Below are positions 45,675-54,523 of a DNA stretch of 64,000 bases, piece by piece. The stretch's first letter is position 1. Every line of letters begins with the position of its first letter. This DNA comes from Verrucomicrobiaceae bacterium (GTDB lineage Bacteria; Verrucomicrobiota; Verrucomicrobiia; Verrucomicrobiales; Verrucomicrobiaceae), in NCBI GenBank assembly GCA_027490195.1, contig JAIXYN010000070.1, positions 1 through 64,000 of the forward strand, given 5' to 3'. The position numbers were made by a program, and so were the translations under genes. Below the pieces are notes generated by a model. It did no database searches. It was not told where the DNA came from and saw only the letters and a program-made list of their open reading frames with translations.

Positions 45675-47048
45675 TCAGGGTTTGCCAGCAGGCGCAGACT
45701 GCAGGCGCGCCTTTTCCTCGGCTTCGCGCTTCTGCATATCCTTCGGATGTTTCGAAAAACTCTCAAACACATCACCGACCACTCGATCAGCGAGTGCGCC
45801 AAGCTTCTTCAAAATGATCGCCTCTGCTTCGGGCTTGAGCTTGGACAAGTTGGGCTCGTAACCACCCACCGCATGGGCATCGGCGGTGGCAATGTAGCCG
45901 ATGTTTCCATTCGCATAGCCGACGATGATCGGCGTGGCCCGGTTGGCGATGGCCTGTTCAAGTTTGAACCCGTATTCCACCATTGGCTCGCCAGGCATGG
46001 TGAGCAGAAGAAAGGGGCCGATCTTCATCGCCATCAGTTCAGCGCGCACCGGCTGCTCTTTGCCAGGAAGTTCCACCACCTCACTGGCGACACGGATTGG
46101 GTAAAACGTCTCGCGTTTGCGCAGTTGCTCACGCGTCACGCCGTATGCCGCCGCACGCGCCACCGCGCCACCCAGATCGCGGCCCGCCCACTGGATGTCC
46201 GCCTCATCAGCGCAGCGATACGGATAACCGGGCAGATTGGGCCGGATGTCTCCAGCACAGCCCTGCATGAACAAAGCGCTGGTCTTTTGCGCGTAGCACA
46301 GCTCCACAAATGTCTGCGCTTCACCCGGAAAATCAGCGCTCATTTTCGGATACCCCTTCGGATACGGCAGCGATCCTTTGTCACCCCAGGTGAAAAAGCA
46401 TGGATGACAAACCGCGTGCATGATGACCGCCAGCGGTGTGAGCGTCTTGCCATCGTCAAAGCGCAGCACCTTCACACGTTTGTCGTTGGGCCCGTCGGGG
46501 TTCAAACTTACCACCGCTCTGCCATCGTAAATTTTGCGGCGATTGATTCCAAAGCTGATGCGATCCTCGCCATAGCCGATGTTCACCGTTTTCATGCTGG
46601 CGGCAGCCTCCTTCGCAGCCTGTCCCAGTTTTTTGATCAAATCGGCCGCCCACCGCATATTCTCGATGTACCCTGGACCGGAGTGATTGTGGGAGGCGGA
46701 TATGAGGATGTTCGCGGCAGGAACTCCTGTCTCGGCCTCGATCCTCGCACGTGCATCCTTCACCATGTCATCCCACGCACCAATGGTGTCCATCGTGACG
46801 ATGGCAGCCTTCGTTTCGCCATCATCGAGGATCAAAACTCCTGCACGCAGCGGATCTCGCACGCCAGTGACCTGACGCACATGCCCGACAATTTTGGACT
46901 CCGCCGCATCAGGCGGGGTGATGTCCACCTTGGCCACCCCGGCTTTGAGATTCGAGGTGATGGGAAACTTTCCATCAACGATTTCCTGCGCGTGAGCACT
47001 GGAAACAAGGAAGCAAATGCCAAGAAGAAGAGCCGGACGGAGGTGCAT
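45675..47048 (-). CDS. Neutral ceramidase-like secreted protein, second copy
   Basis: A 457-residue exported protein, signal peptide 1-20 (LLLGICFLVSSAHAQE). It has the same fold as the protein at 40472: LKAGVAKVDITPPDAAES, VLILDDGETKAAIVTMDT, ISASHNHSGPGY (HNHSGP zinc motif), MHAVCHPCFF, MQGCAGDIRPN, MPGEPMVEYG and VGYANGNIGYIATADAHAVGGYEP. It differs enough from the 40472 product to be an old paralogue. It follows DUF1501 copy 1 by 34 bp and precedes RidA. Confidence 0.83.
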   Translation of the reverse strand: MHLRPALLLGICFLVSSAHAQEIVDGKFPITSNLKAGVAKVDITPPDAAESKIVGHVRQVTGVRDPLRAGVLILDDGETKAAIVTMDTIGAWDDMVKDARARIEAETGVPAANILISASHNHSGPGYIENMRWAADLIKKLGQAAKEAAASMKTVNIGYGEDRISFGINRRKIYDGRAVVSLNPDGPNDKRVKVLRFDDGKTLTPLAVIMHAVCHPCFFTWGDKGSLPYPKGYPKMSADFPGEAQTFVELCYAQKTSALFMQGCAGDIRPNLPGYPYRCADEADIQWAGRDLGGAVARAAAYGVTREQLRKRETFYPIRVASEVVELPGKEQPVRAELMAMKIGPFLLLTMPGEPMVEYGFKLEQAIANRATPIIVGYANGNIGYIATADAHAVGGYEPNLSKLKPEAEAIILKKLGALADRVVGDVFESFSKHPKDMQKREAEEKARLQSAPAGKP

Positions 47049-47082
47049 GACTCTCTTCTACGCTCTCAGATGCTGCAAATCA

Positions 47083-48507
47083 TCACGCGATCAGCTCCGC
47101 AATCGGCCTGCCATTTTCCACAATGTGAACAGGACGCCCATTGAGATCGTTGAGCGTGACCTTCGAATAGTCGATGCCGAGGTGATGATAAATGGTGGCT
47201 AGGAAGTCACTGGCATTGCAGGGGCGCTCGACCACATCTTCACCGCGTTTGTCACTGGCACCAATGATGCCACCCGTCTGAATGCCACCGCCGGCCCAGA
47301 CATTGGTGAAGGCACGCGGCCAATGATCGCGCCCAGGCTGCAGCGTCCCAGTAGGTCCGCTGGCATCTCCCGCGCCGGTGCTGCGGTCAAAGCTGATCTT
47401 GGGTGTGCGCCCAAACTCTCCCGTGACAACAACGAGCACGCGTTTGTCGAGCCCACGCGCATAAATGTCCTCAATGAGTGCGGACACCGCACGGTCATAG
47501 GTCGGCATGCGGAAACGCAGCGCTTCAAACTGATGCTGGTTCACCGCGTGGTCATCCCAGTTGTTCACCCGGCCGCACAACGGGCCGCTGAGGCTGCTGG
47601 TGACGATTTCCACGCCCGATTCGACGAGACGACGCGCCAGCAAAAGCTGCTGCCCCCAGCGATTCCGCCCATAGCGGTCACGGATCGCGGCATCTTCCTT
47701 GCTCAGGTCAAAAGCATCACGTGTTTTCGGGTTTGTCAGCAGCGTGGCAGCCTGGGCTTCAAATTCATCCAGCGCACCAAGTTCGCCCTCGCGATCAAAC
47801 GCACGCTCCATCTTGTCCAGGCTCTTGCGCAGCACGATGCGGTCACTCAGGCGACGATTTTCCGATTCGTCGGCCAAGCCGATGTTTGGCACCTGAAAGC
47901 TCGGGCGGTTAGGATCATCGCTCACCGCGAATGGCGCATACGCATCTCCAAGATACGCCGGACTTGAATACTCAGGCGATGCCGCAGGCACCCCGATGTA
48001 GTTTGGCAGCGGATTCGCACGCCCACCTTCCTTGGCCCGCATATAATGCGCCACCGACATCCAGTCCGGCAGTCGCGGTTTGGGTTTGTCGCGTGAGTCA
48101 CTGTCACCGGAAAACATCTGCATCGTCCCTGCCGGGTGTCCACCCGCCGATTGGTTCATGGAGCGCACAATCGTGAACTTGTCCGCGATCTTCGCATTCA
48201 TCGGTAGCATCTCAGTGAACTGCATGCCCGGCACTTTGGTGCTGATCGTCTTGAACGGCCCACGATACTCGCTGCTGGCCTCCGGCTTCGGATCGTAGGT
48301 GTCAATGTGAGACTGCCCGCCTGGTAGCCACACCATGATGATTGACTTGCGTTCCCCCTTCGGCTTCGCCGCATTCTCCGCACGCAGCTTCAGCAGGCCC
48401 GGCCAGCTCAGCGTCGCCATTCCAGACAATCCAAATTGCATGAATCCACGCCGCGACAGCGGACCGGCGCAACGAACAAGAGAGGGGGGCTGAATGATGG
48501 ATGACAT
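47083..48507 (-). CDS. DUF1501 family protein, copy 1
   Basis: A 474-residue exported protein of DUF1501 (alkaline-phosphatase/sulfatase-like superfamily), a family abundant in Planctomycetes and Verrucomicrobia. It has a Tat-like signal with twin Arg (SRRGFMQFGLSGMATLSWPG). Conserved blocks: IIMVWLPGGQSHIDTYDPKP, RSMNQSAGGHPAGT, RNRWGQQLLLARRLVE, VVVTGEFGRTPK, GRDHWPRAFTNVWAGGGI. The biochemical function is not established. It is 57 bp downstream of a close paralogue of identical length and is followed by the ceramidase-like gene. Confidence 0.9.
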   Translation of the reverse strand: MSSIIQPPSLVRCAGPLSRRGFMQFGLSGMATLSWPGLLKLRAENAAKPKGERKSIIMVWLPGGQSHIDTYDPKPEASSEYRGPFKTISTKVPGMQFTEMLPMNAKIADKFTIVRSMNQSAGGHPAGTMQMFSGDSDSRDKPKPRLPDWMSVAHYMRAKEGGRANPLPNYIGVPAASPEYSSPAYLGDAYAPFAVSDDPNRPSFQVPNIGLADESENRRLSDRIVLRKSLDKMERAFDREGELGALDEFEAQAATLLTNPKTRDAFDLSKEDAAIRDRYGRNRWGQQLLLARRLVESGVEIVTSSLSGPLCGRVNNWDDHAVNQHQFEALRFRMPTYDRAVSALIEDIYARGLDKRVLVVVTGEFGRTPKISFDRSTGAGDASGPTGTLQPGRDHWPRAFTNVWAGGGIQTGGIIGASDKRGEDVVERPCNASDFLATIYHHLGIDYSKVTLNDLNGRPVHIVENGRPIAELIA

Positions 48508-48564
48508 GCACTGAAACCTACGCTTGGGGAAGCCTGAGTTTATCGGGCAATGCTGCGGCAAAAC

Positions 48565-49989
48565 TCACGCCATCAATTCTGGAATCGGGCGGCCGTGATC
48601 GACAATGGGCGTCGGGCGGCCATTGAAGTCATTGATCGTGACCTTAGAGGCATCGATTCCCAGATGGTGATAGAGCGTCGCCAGAAAATCCCCTGCACTG
48701 CTCGGCCGCTCGATCACGTCCTCGCCGCGTTTGTCCGTGGCACCGATGACCGCGCCCGTCTGGATGCCGCCGCCAGCCCAGATGTTGGAAAATGCTCGCG
48801 GCCAGTGGTCGCGGCCCGGTTGCAGCGTGCCCGCTGGTCCGCTGGCATCACCCGCGCCCGTGCTGCGGTCGAAGGTGATTTTCGGCGTGCGTCCAAACTC
48901 TCCCGTGACGACCACCAGCACGCGTTTGTCGAGACCCCTTGCATAAATGTCCTCGATCAGCGCGGAAACCGCCTGATCATAGTTTCCCATGCGGAATCGC
49001 AGCGCCTCAAAAATGTGATGGTCCACCGCATGGTCGTCCCATACCTGCGTGCGGCCACACAGAGGACCATGCAGACTGCTGGTGATGATCTCCACGCCCG
49101 CCTCCACCAGACGACGTGCGAGCAGCAGTTGCTGCCCCCAGCGATTGCGTCCATAGCGGTCCCGTGTCCGGGCGTCCTCTTGGCTCAGATCAAAAGCATC
49201 GCGCGTCTGTGAATTCGTAAGCAGGGACATCGCCTGGGACTCAAACTGATCGAGTGCGCCGAGTTCTCCCTCACGATCAAACGCACGTTCCATCTTGTCG
49301 AGGCTGCGACGCAGCGCGACCCTGTCGCTGAGCCGCCGCGTCTCCGCTTCATCCGGCAGGCCAATGTTCGGCACCTCAAAGCTCGGGCGGTTCGGATCCT
49401 CGCTCACCGAGAACGGCGCATAGGATGCGCCGAGATAAGCCGGTCCACAGTAGGACGCGTTGATCGGATTGACGCTGACATAGTTTGGCAGCGCCTGCAG
49501 TCGCTGCGGATCTTTAGATCGCAGGTAATGCGCCACGGACATCCAGTCCGGCAAACGCGGGGCCGGTTTGTCGCGCGTATCGGGATCGCCCGAGAGCATT
49601 TGCAGCGTTCCCGCAGGATGACCGCCTGCCGTTTGATTCATCGAGCGCAGCACCGTGAACTTGTCCGCAATCTTAGCCTGCAAGGGCATCAATTCCGTGA
49701 AATGCGTGCCCGGAATCTTGGTAGAAATCGTCTTGAACGGCCCACGGTACTCGCTGCTGGACTCAGGCTTCGGATCGTAGGTGTCGATGTGCGACTGCCC
49801 GCCTGGCAGCCATACCATGATGATGGATTTCCGCTCACTCTTCGGCAGCGCCGCGTTCGCCGCACGCAGTCTAAGCAGTCCCGGCCAGCTCAGCGTCGCC
49901 ATGCCGGTCAAACCAAACTGCATGAAAGCGCGACGCGGCATGGGACCTGCGCAACGAACGATGGAAGGAGGTTGAACGATGGAGGACAT
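48565..49989 (-). CDS. DUF1501 family protein, copy 2
   Basis: A tandem paralogue of the gene at 47083, also 474 residues. By eye about four in five residues are identical over the whole length. Twin-Arg-like signal MPRRAFMQFGLTGMATLSWPG. The catalytic-core blocks (WLPGGQSHIDTYDPKP, VTGEFGRTPK, GRDHWPRAF) are unchanged. The main divergence is around residues 150-185 (YLRSKDPQRLQALPNYVSVN against YMRAKEGGRANPLPNYIGVP), a likely substrate or partner loop. It follows the haem-WD40 gene by 35 bp. Confidence 0.9.
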   Translation of the reverse strand: MSSIVQPPSIVRCAGPMPRRAFMQFGLTGMATLSWPGLLRLRAANAALPKSERKSIIMVWLPGGQSHIDTYDPKPESSSEYRGPFKTISTKIPGTHFTELMPLQAKIADKFTVLRSMNQTAGGHPAGTLQMLSGDPDTRDKPAPRLPDWMSVAHYLRSKDPQRLQALPNYVSVNPINASYCGPAYLGASYAPFSVSEDPNRPSFEVPNIGLPDEAETRRLSDRVALRRSLDKMERAFDREGELGALDQFESQAMSLLTNSQTRDAFDLSQEDARTRDRYGRNRWGQQLLLARRLVEAGVEIITSSLHGPLCGRTQVWDDHAVDHHIFEALRFRMGNYDQAVSALIEDIYARGLDKRVLVVVTGEFGRTPKITFDRSTGAGDASGPAGTLQPGRDHWPRAFSNIWAGGGIQTGAVIGATDKRGEDVIERPSSAGDFLATLYHHLGIDASKVTINDFNGRPTPIVDHGRPIPELMA

Positions 49990-50024
49990 GCGATGAAGTG
50001 TGGTTTTTCATCCCATCAAACCAG

Positions 50025-52310
50025 CTATTTCGCCCCAAACGCGACGAGCTCTTTTCCTGCGCCATCCCACACCCGCAGGATGCTGTCTTCACCACCGCCG
50101 ATGATAGCGCTGCCATTGGGCGCGCTGACGGCAGCCTGCATGTAGTCGGGCAGATTTGCCATGGCACGCACTTCGGTGCCATCATCGGTAACGATGCGGA
50201 TGCGGTTGTCACCGGCTGAGGTGACGATTTGATTCGTGGCGCCGATGAACTGCAGTGAAGTGACCTCCTTGGTCCAGCCTTCGATTTTTCTCTTCCTCTC
50301 ACCGATGATCATGTCCCAGGACACCACGGTTCCCTCCGCACCTGCTGTGGCAAGCACGCGGCCATCGCTGCGAAACGCAACACCCATGACGTGATGAGTG
50401 TGGCCCTCAAAGAGGTTCAACTGCTTGCCAGTCGCGATTTCGGTGACACGCGCGATCTTGTCAGCACCACCAGATGCGAGACGTTTGCCATCCGGCGAGA
50501 AATCAAGGCAGAGCACCGTGTCGCTATGCTTTTCTTTCCAAGTCTGCGTCACCTTGCCGTTGGATGCATCAAAGAAAATAATGTCGCCGCTCCGTGACAG
50601 CTCACCACCGCCTGTGGCGAGTGTTTTGCCATCGGGACTGAAACGCACGGCGTTTACGCGATCTGCAAAGAGGCCTTTCTGATCAATCTTGCGCTCCAAC
50701 CCCCAGCGCGGTGAACTGCCTGCCGACTGAGTTACGGATTTGCTCGCCACAAAGGAACCATCGGGAGAGGAGGTGATGGTCGTGCTCACGGCAGCACTGC
50801 CGGTGCTTTCTTCAATCGGCGTGCCGGTGACAGTCCCCCACACACGCAAAGAACCATCGTCAAACATCGAGGCCACACGCAGCGCATCGCCAGAGAAGGA
50901 TACGGCGATGGGTTTCGCAGTGGTCTTGGTCAGCGCCAGCTTCGCCGCGGCCAGTTCTGTCGTTGCCTTGTCCTGCAATGTTTTCGCCGCAGCAACGGCG
51001 GCATTCGCGGCAGCAATGGCCTTGGCATTGACGGCTTTCGAATCGGTGATGCGCTTCAAATCGTCCTCGGCGTCTTTCACATTGCTCTGCGTGGCGGAGA
51101 CGGCCGCGAGCGCGGAAACCTCCGTCATTTTCGTGGTGATGAGTTTTTCCTGCGCAGCTTTGAGCTGATTTTCAAGCGCCGCATCCGGCTTGCCGCCAGG
51201 GAGTGCTTTGATTTTGGCAGTAACTTCATCGACGGCTTTTTGCGCCGCCGTTTTGGCCTCGGTGGTCGGCGGCACGGCCTTCTGTTTCTCCGGCAGCACC
51301 TTGTTCATCGCCACGATGGCCTCTTTGGCTTTGCCCAGCAGAATATCAAGAGCCTTGTCCTGGGCCTCTATGCGGGTGATCTCACCCTTTTGAAATGCCT
51401 GCTCCAAGGTCTGCGCCGCGATGGTCCAGTCCAGTTCCGCCATCTTCTTTGCCGCCACCACACTGCCGCGCAGTTCGATGACCGGCTTCGACGTTGCCGT
51501 ATCCCACACGCGCACCGAACCATCCTCACAACCCGTGACGACCTGTTTGCCATCGGCAGACATCGCACTGCTTAGCACAACCACTTTGCCTGTGGTGGCT
51601 ATCTTCTTGATCAAATCGGCACTTGCTGGGGATGAAACGGATTTCGCAGCACTCGCCACCGGCTTGCCTTCCGCCAGTTTCCAAATCTTCACCTCCCGAA
51701 AGCTGCCGCTCGCAAGGCGGGTGCCGTCTGGACTAAATGCAAGTGACTGCACCAGCGCGCGATGGGCTGCGCCGTTCTTCTCCGAAGGATCACTGATCTG
51801 CGCGATGAACTGCCGCGTGGCCATGTCATAGACATAGATGTGATTGGACCGCCCACAGGCCACGTAGCGCCCGTCCTTCGTCATCGCCACACTGTAGATC
51901 GGGTCAATGCTTGCGGAAAAGGCCTGCAACACAATCGCGCGTTCCACCAACACTGAACTCTTCGCCCCCTGATCGATCCACGCCTTCAAGGTTGCGATCT
52001 GCTCAGGGATGAGGTTCACCGCACCGGATTTGTTGTTCGGCGGCGGCATCTCCATGTCCTTCGTATGCAGGGACGCCATGACCAGCAGACTTTCGGCCCC
52101 GTTCCCCGGAATGATCGAAGGTCCGCTTTCGCCGCCTTTGATCATCAACTCCGGTGTCTCCATGTTCAGGTCAGCTTTCGTCGTCGTCTTGTTGTGACAC
52201 GAAATGCAGTTCGCCTTCAGGAAGGGGTAAACGTCGCGATAGTAATCGAGATCGACCGCCAGTGCGGGCATTGAGGCGCACAAAAAGGCAATGAGTGGAA
52301 TGAGCTTCAT
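50025..52310 (-). CDS. Planctomycete-type cytochrome c fused to WD40 propeller with inserted coiled coil
   Basis: 761 residues, exported (signal MKLIPLIAFLCASMPALAVD). A PSCyt1-like cytochrome domain has haem motif CISCH (~35-39) and MEMPPPNNKSG. A WD40 beta-propeller starts at ~135 (SLAFSPDGTRLASGSFREVKIWKL). An Ala/Lys-rich coiled coil of ~180 residues (~285-465) interrupts it, and the blades then resume to the C-terminus. The ATG at 52310 overlaps the stop of the PPC gene (TGATG); a GTG at 52313 is also possible. Electron transfer or a surface scaffold role is inferred, not known. Confidence 0.87.
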   Translation of the reverse strand: MKLIPLIAFLCASMPALAVDLDYYRDVYPFLKANCISCHNKTTTKADLNMETPELMIKGGESGPSIIPGNGAESLLVMASLHTKDMEMPPPNNKSGAVNLIPEQIATLKAWIDQGAKSSVLVERAIVLQAFSASIDPIYSVAMTKDGRYVACGRSNHIYVYDMATRQFIAQISDPSEKNGAAHRALVQSLAFSPDGTRLASGSFREVKIWKLAEGKPVASAAKSVSSPASADLIKKIATTGKVVVLSSAMSADGKQVVTGCEDGSVRVWDTATSKPVIELRGSVVAAKKMAELDWTIAAQTLEQAFQKGEITRIEAQDKALDILLGKAKEAIVAMNKVLPEKQKAVPPTTEAKTAAQKAVDEVTAKIKALPGGKPDAALENQLKAAQEKLITTKMTEVSALAAVSATQSNVKDAEDDLKRITDSKAVNAKAIAAANAAVAAAKTLQDKATTELAAAKLALTKTTAKPIAVSFSGDALRVASMFDDGSLRVWGTVTGTPIEESTGSAAVSTTITSSPDGSFVASKSVTQSAGSSPRWGLERKIDQKGLFADRVNAVRFSPDGKTLATGGGELSRSGDIIFFDASNGKVTQTWKEKHSDTVLCLDFSPDGKRLASGGADKIARVTEIATGKQLNLFEGHTHHVMGVAFRSDGRVLATAGAEGTVVSWDMIIGERKRKIEGWTKEVTSLQFIGATNQIVTSAGDNRIRIVTDDGTEVRAMANLPDYMQAAVSAPNGSAIIGGGEDSILRVWDGAGKELVAFGAK

Positions 52311-54520
52311 CACTTGCTGGCAGTGGTGGCTGCGGCGGGTTTCACCGTAACACGAATCGGTTCTGAAATGAGGATCTCAACCGTGTCAGTGGGCGAGGCC
52401 GCCGTGGTGATCGCCTTCATACGGCTGGTGGCCGCTGCCATGGCGGCTTCGGCCTGCTTTTGCTTCTCAGCGGCCTTCTTTGCGGCTTCCGCATCGGTGG
52501 CCGCAAGCTTTTTAGCTTCGGCGGCCACCGTCGCGGCAAGCTGCTCGGCCTTTTTCTGCTCTGCCTCGGCCAGTGGCACTGCGGCAGGGTTGTAACGGTA
52601 TTTGCAGATGCCCAGGCTCTGGAAAGCAAAGGTGTAATCTCCCGGAGCAATCTTCAATGCGGCAAGATCAACCACGGCCTCGTGTGTGGCTGCTTTGAGA
52701 GGAATGTCGAACTCCTTGATGGCACTGAAGCCTTCGCCGTAGGCCTTCACCTTGATCGAGGTGCCGTTGAACTCGTTGCGCCAGGTGAGCTTGAGCGGGA
52801 TTTTCAGCGTCTCGCCCACCTTGGCCTCGAAGACCTTGTTTTCAGCGGTGGCGATGGTCAGCGGTGCCTGCTCGGAGTCGCTGACGGAAACAGGAACGTC
52901 AGCCATGAGACGCGGCGCGGGAATTTCACCCTTCGCATCTTTCACCGCCCACTCCATGCTCGCCACACGCACAGGACGCGTCAAGACTGCACCATTGACC
53001 GTGGCTTTGCCGACGATGTTTGCGAGGGAGAAGCCGCGTTTCGCATCGCTTGATGCAGTAAGAATCAGGTAACCAAAGGGCTTGCCCTTCGCGATCTTCA
53101 ACCCGGTGGCGGTCACGCCCGGCGGCAGATTTTCCATGCCAATCTCAATCTCACCATCAAATCCATCACGGCGCTGCACCGCGACCTCAAAGGCACGTGT
53201 CTCACCGGCACGCATGGCCATCGGCTTGGAGAGCGCGGCGCGGTCGCCGTTTCGAAGCGTCATGTGAACAGCCCAGGCAGCAAGAGAGAAATCAGGCTTA
53301 GCCTGACGCACGATGAGGCGATAGACGTTGTTTGCATCGCTGCGGGTGCCACCGAAAAGATCGCGCACCTGCAGGCGATAGGTGCCATCTTCCTTGATCT
53401 CAAACTTACCGTTCACGTCGGGCGAGCCTGCGTCATAGGGTGGGCCGTCATACGAGTAGCCGTTGCTGGTGACCTTCATGGGTGGCGCGATGTCGTAGAG
53501 TTCGGCCACATCGGTCAGCGTCTCTTTGCCACCGGTTGCTTTCACCTGCTGCACAAGCACAAAGGGGTCCGTATTCAAACCAAGGCGCTCTGAGGCCACT
53601 TCGACCCACCATGTCTCGCCTTTCTTGGCGGTAAATTCGAAGGCATCGACATCTGCCGCAGGGAAAAAGGAACCCGCAATGTCACAGGGAAGCGTGATTT
53701 TCTGCGCCTCGGCGGCTTTGTTGTTCGGCTCCGTTTCATTCGCTTTCGCTGTTGCGGCAAGATCAGTCGGTGGCCAGGACATGGCGCTGACGGTCAGTGT
53801 TTGCGGCTGGCGCGGCGCAGGGCCGCTTCCTGCGACTTCCTGCAACGCAAGACGATAGAAGAGACGCTCGCCGCCTTGATAGGTGAGATCGCTGACCTTG
53901 ATCAGATAGGTGCCATCGGCAGGCGGAGTGAAGTCGATCACGCCTCCGGTGCGGTTCACTTTCAAATCGCCGCCTTTGGAATCTGCCAGAACCACCACTG
54001 GCGTCAGTCGGGAGTCGATGCCCGTCGCGGCGCAATCCACTGCCACTCGTTTCCCCTTCACGCCTTGGAATGCATAAAAATCCACGGACCGCTTTGTCAT
54101 CGTCGCATTGCAGATCGTGCCCACGGGCAGCGCCATGGCCGTCTCAACGGAGTTGTTGGCCTTGGTGCGCATCACCTCCGGCAGTTTGTTCACCGAAAAC
54201 GCCCGCGCCGCTGACACGCCGAGACGTGACATCACCCGCGCATCATAAACCCCGACCGGGGCATCCGCAGCAATGGTCACGGTGAACTTGTTTTCCGCAC
54301 CTGCCACCGGCTGAGCGGTGATCTTGGGCGTGGAGAACATCAGCTCGCTGATGTTCTCCGTGTTCTCGCCGGTGATCGTGACCTCGACCTTCGTGCCCGC
54401 CTGTCCGCCCATGGGCATGACAGTGAGCAGACGTGGCAGCGGCAGAGTGACCTGCTGGGCGAGGGCCGAAGCAGCCATCCATGTGCAGACGGCTAGTGTG
54501 AGTGTGGATTTCGCGAGCAT
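52310..54520 (-). CDS. Secreted PPC-domain protein with C-terminal coiled coil
   Basis: A 736-residue exported protein (signal 1-21, CTWMAASALAQQ). An IPT/Ig-like N-terminal domain (~25-110) is followed by pre-peptidase C-terminal (PPC)-type beta-sandwich domains at ~110-230 and ~265-395 (NETEPNNKAAEAQKI, DVDAFEFTAKKGETWWVEV). More beta domains extend to ~640. An Ala/Lys-rich coiled coil lies at ~646-699. No peptidase domain is present. It starts 3 bp after the DUF1549/1553 stop and overlaps the next gene by 1 nt, so the three are tightly coupled. An adhesive or complex-forming role is inferred. Confidence 0.82.
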   Translation of the reverse strand: MLAKSTLTLAVCTWMAASALAQQVTLPLPRLLTVMPMGGQAGTKVEVTITGENTENISELMFSTPKITAQPVAGAENKFTVTIAADAPVGVYDARVMSRLGVSAARAFSVNKLPEVMRTKANNSVETAMALPVGTICNATMTKRSVDFYAFQGVKGKRVAVDCAATGIDSRLTPVVVLADSKGGDLKVNRTGGVIDFTPPADGTYLIKVSDLTYQGGERLFYRLALQEVAGSGPAPRQPQTLTVSAMSWPPTDLAATAKANETEPNNKAAEAQKITLPCDIAGSFFPAADVDAFEFTAKKGETWWVEVASERLGLNTDPFVLVQQVKATGGKETLTDVAELYDIAPPMKVTSNGYSYDGPPYDAGSPDVNGKFEIKEDGTYRLQVRDLFGGTRSDANNVYRLIVRQAKPDFSLAAWAVHMTLRNGDRAALSKPMAMRAGETRAFEVAVQRRDGFDGEIEIGMENLPPGVTATGLKIAKGKPFGYLILTASSDAKRGFSLANIVGKATVNGAVLTRPVRVASMEWAVKDAKGEIPAPRLMADVPVSVSDSEQAPLTIATAENKVFEAKVGETLKIPLKLTWRNEFNGTSIKVKAYGEGFSAIKEFDIPLKAATHEAVVDLAALKIAPGDYTFAFQSLGICKYRYNPAAVPLAEAEQKKAEQLAATVAAEAKKLAATDAEAAKKAAEKQKQAEAAMAAATSRMKAITTAASPTDTVEILISEPIRVTVKPAAATTASK

Positions 54521-54523
54521 AGA

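Noticed and set aside
47083-49989. Assembly duplication of one DUF1501 gene
   Set aside because: The copies differ at many positions spread over the whole length, so they are true paralogues.
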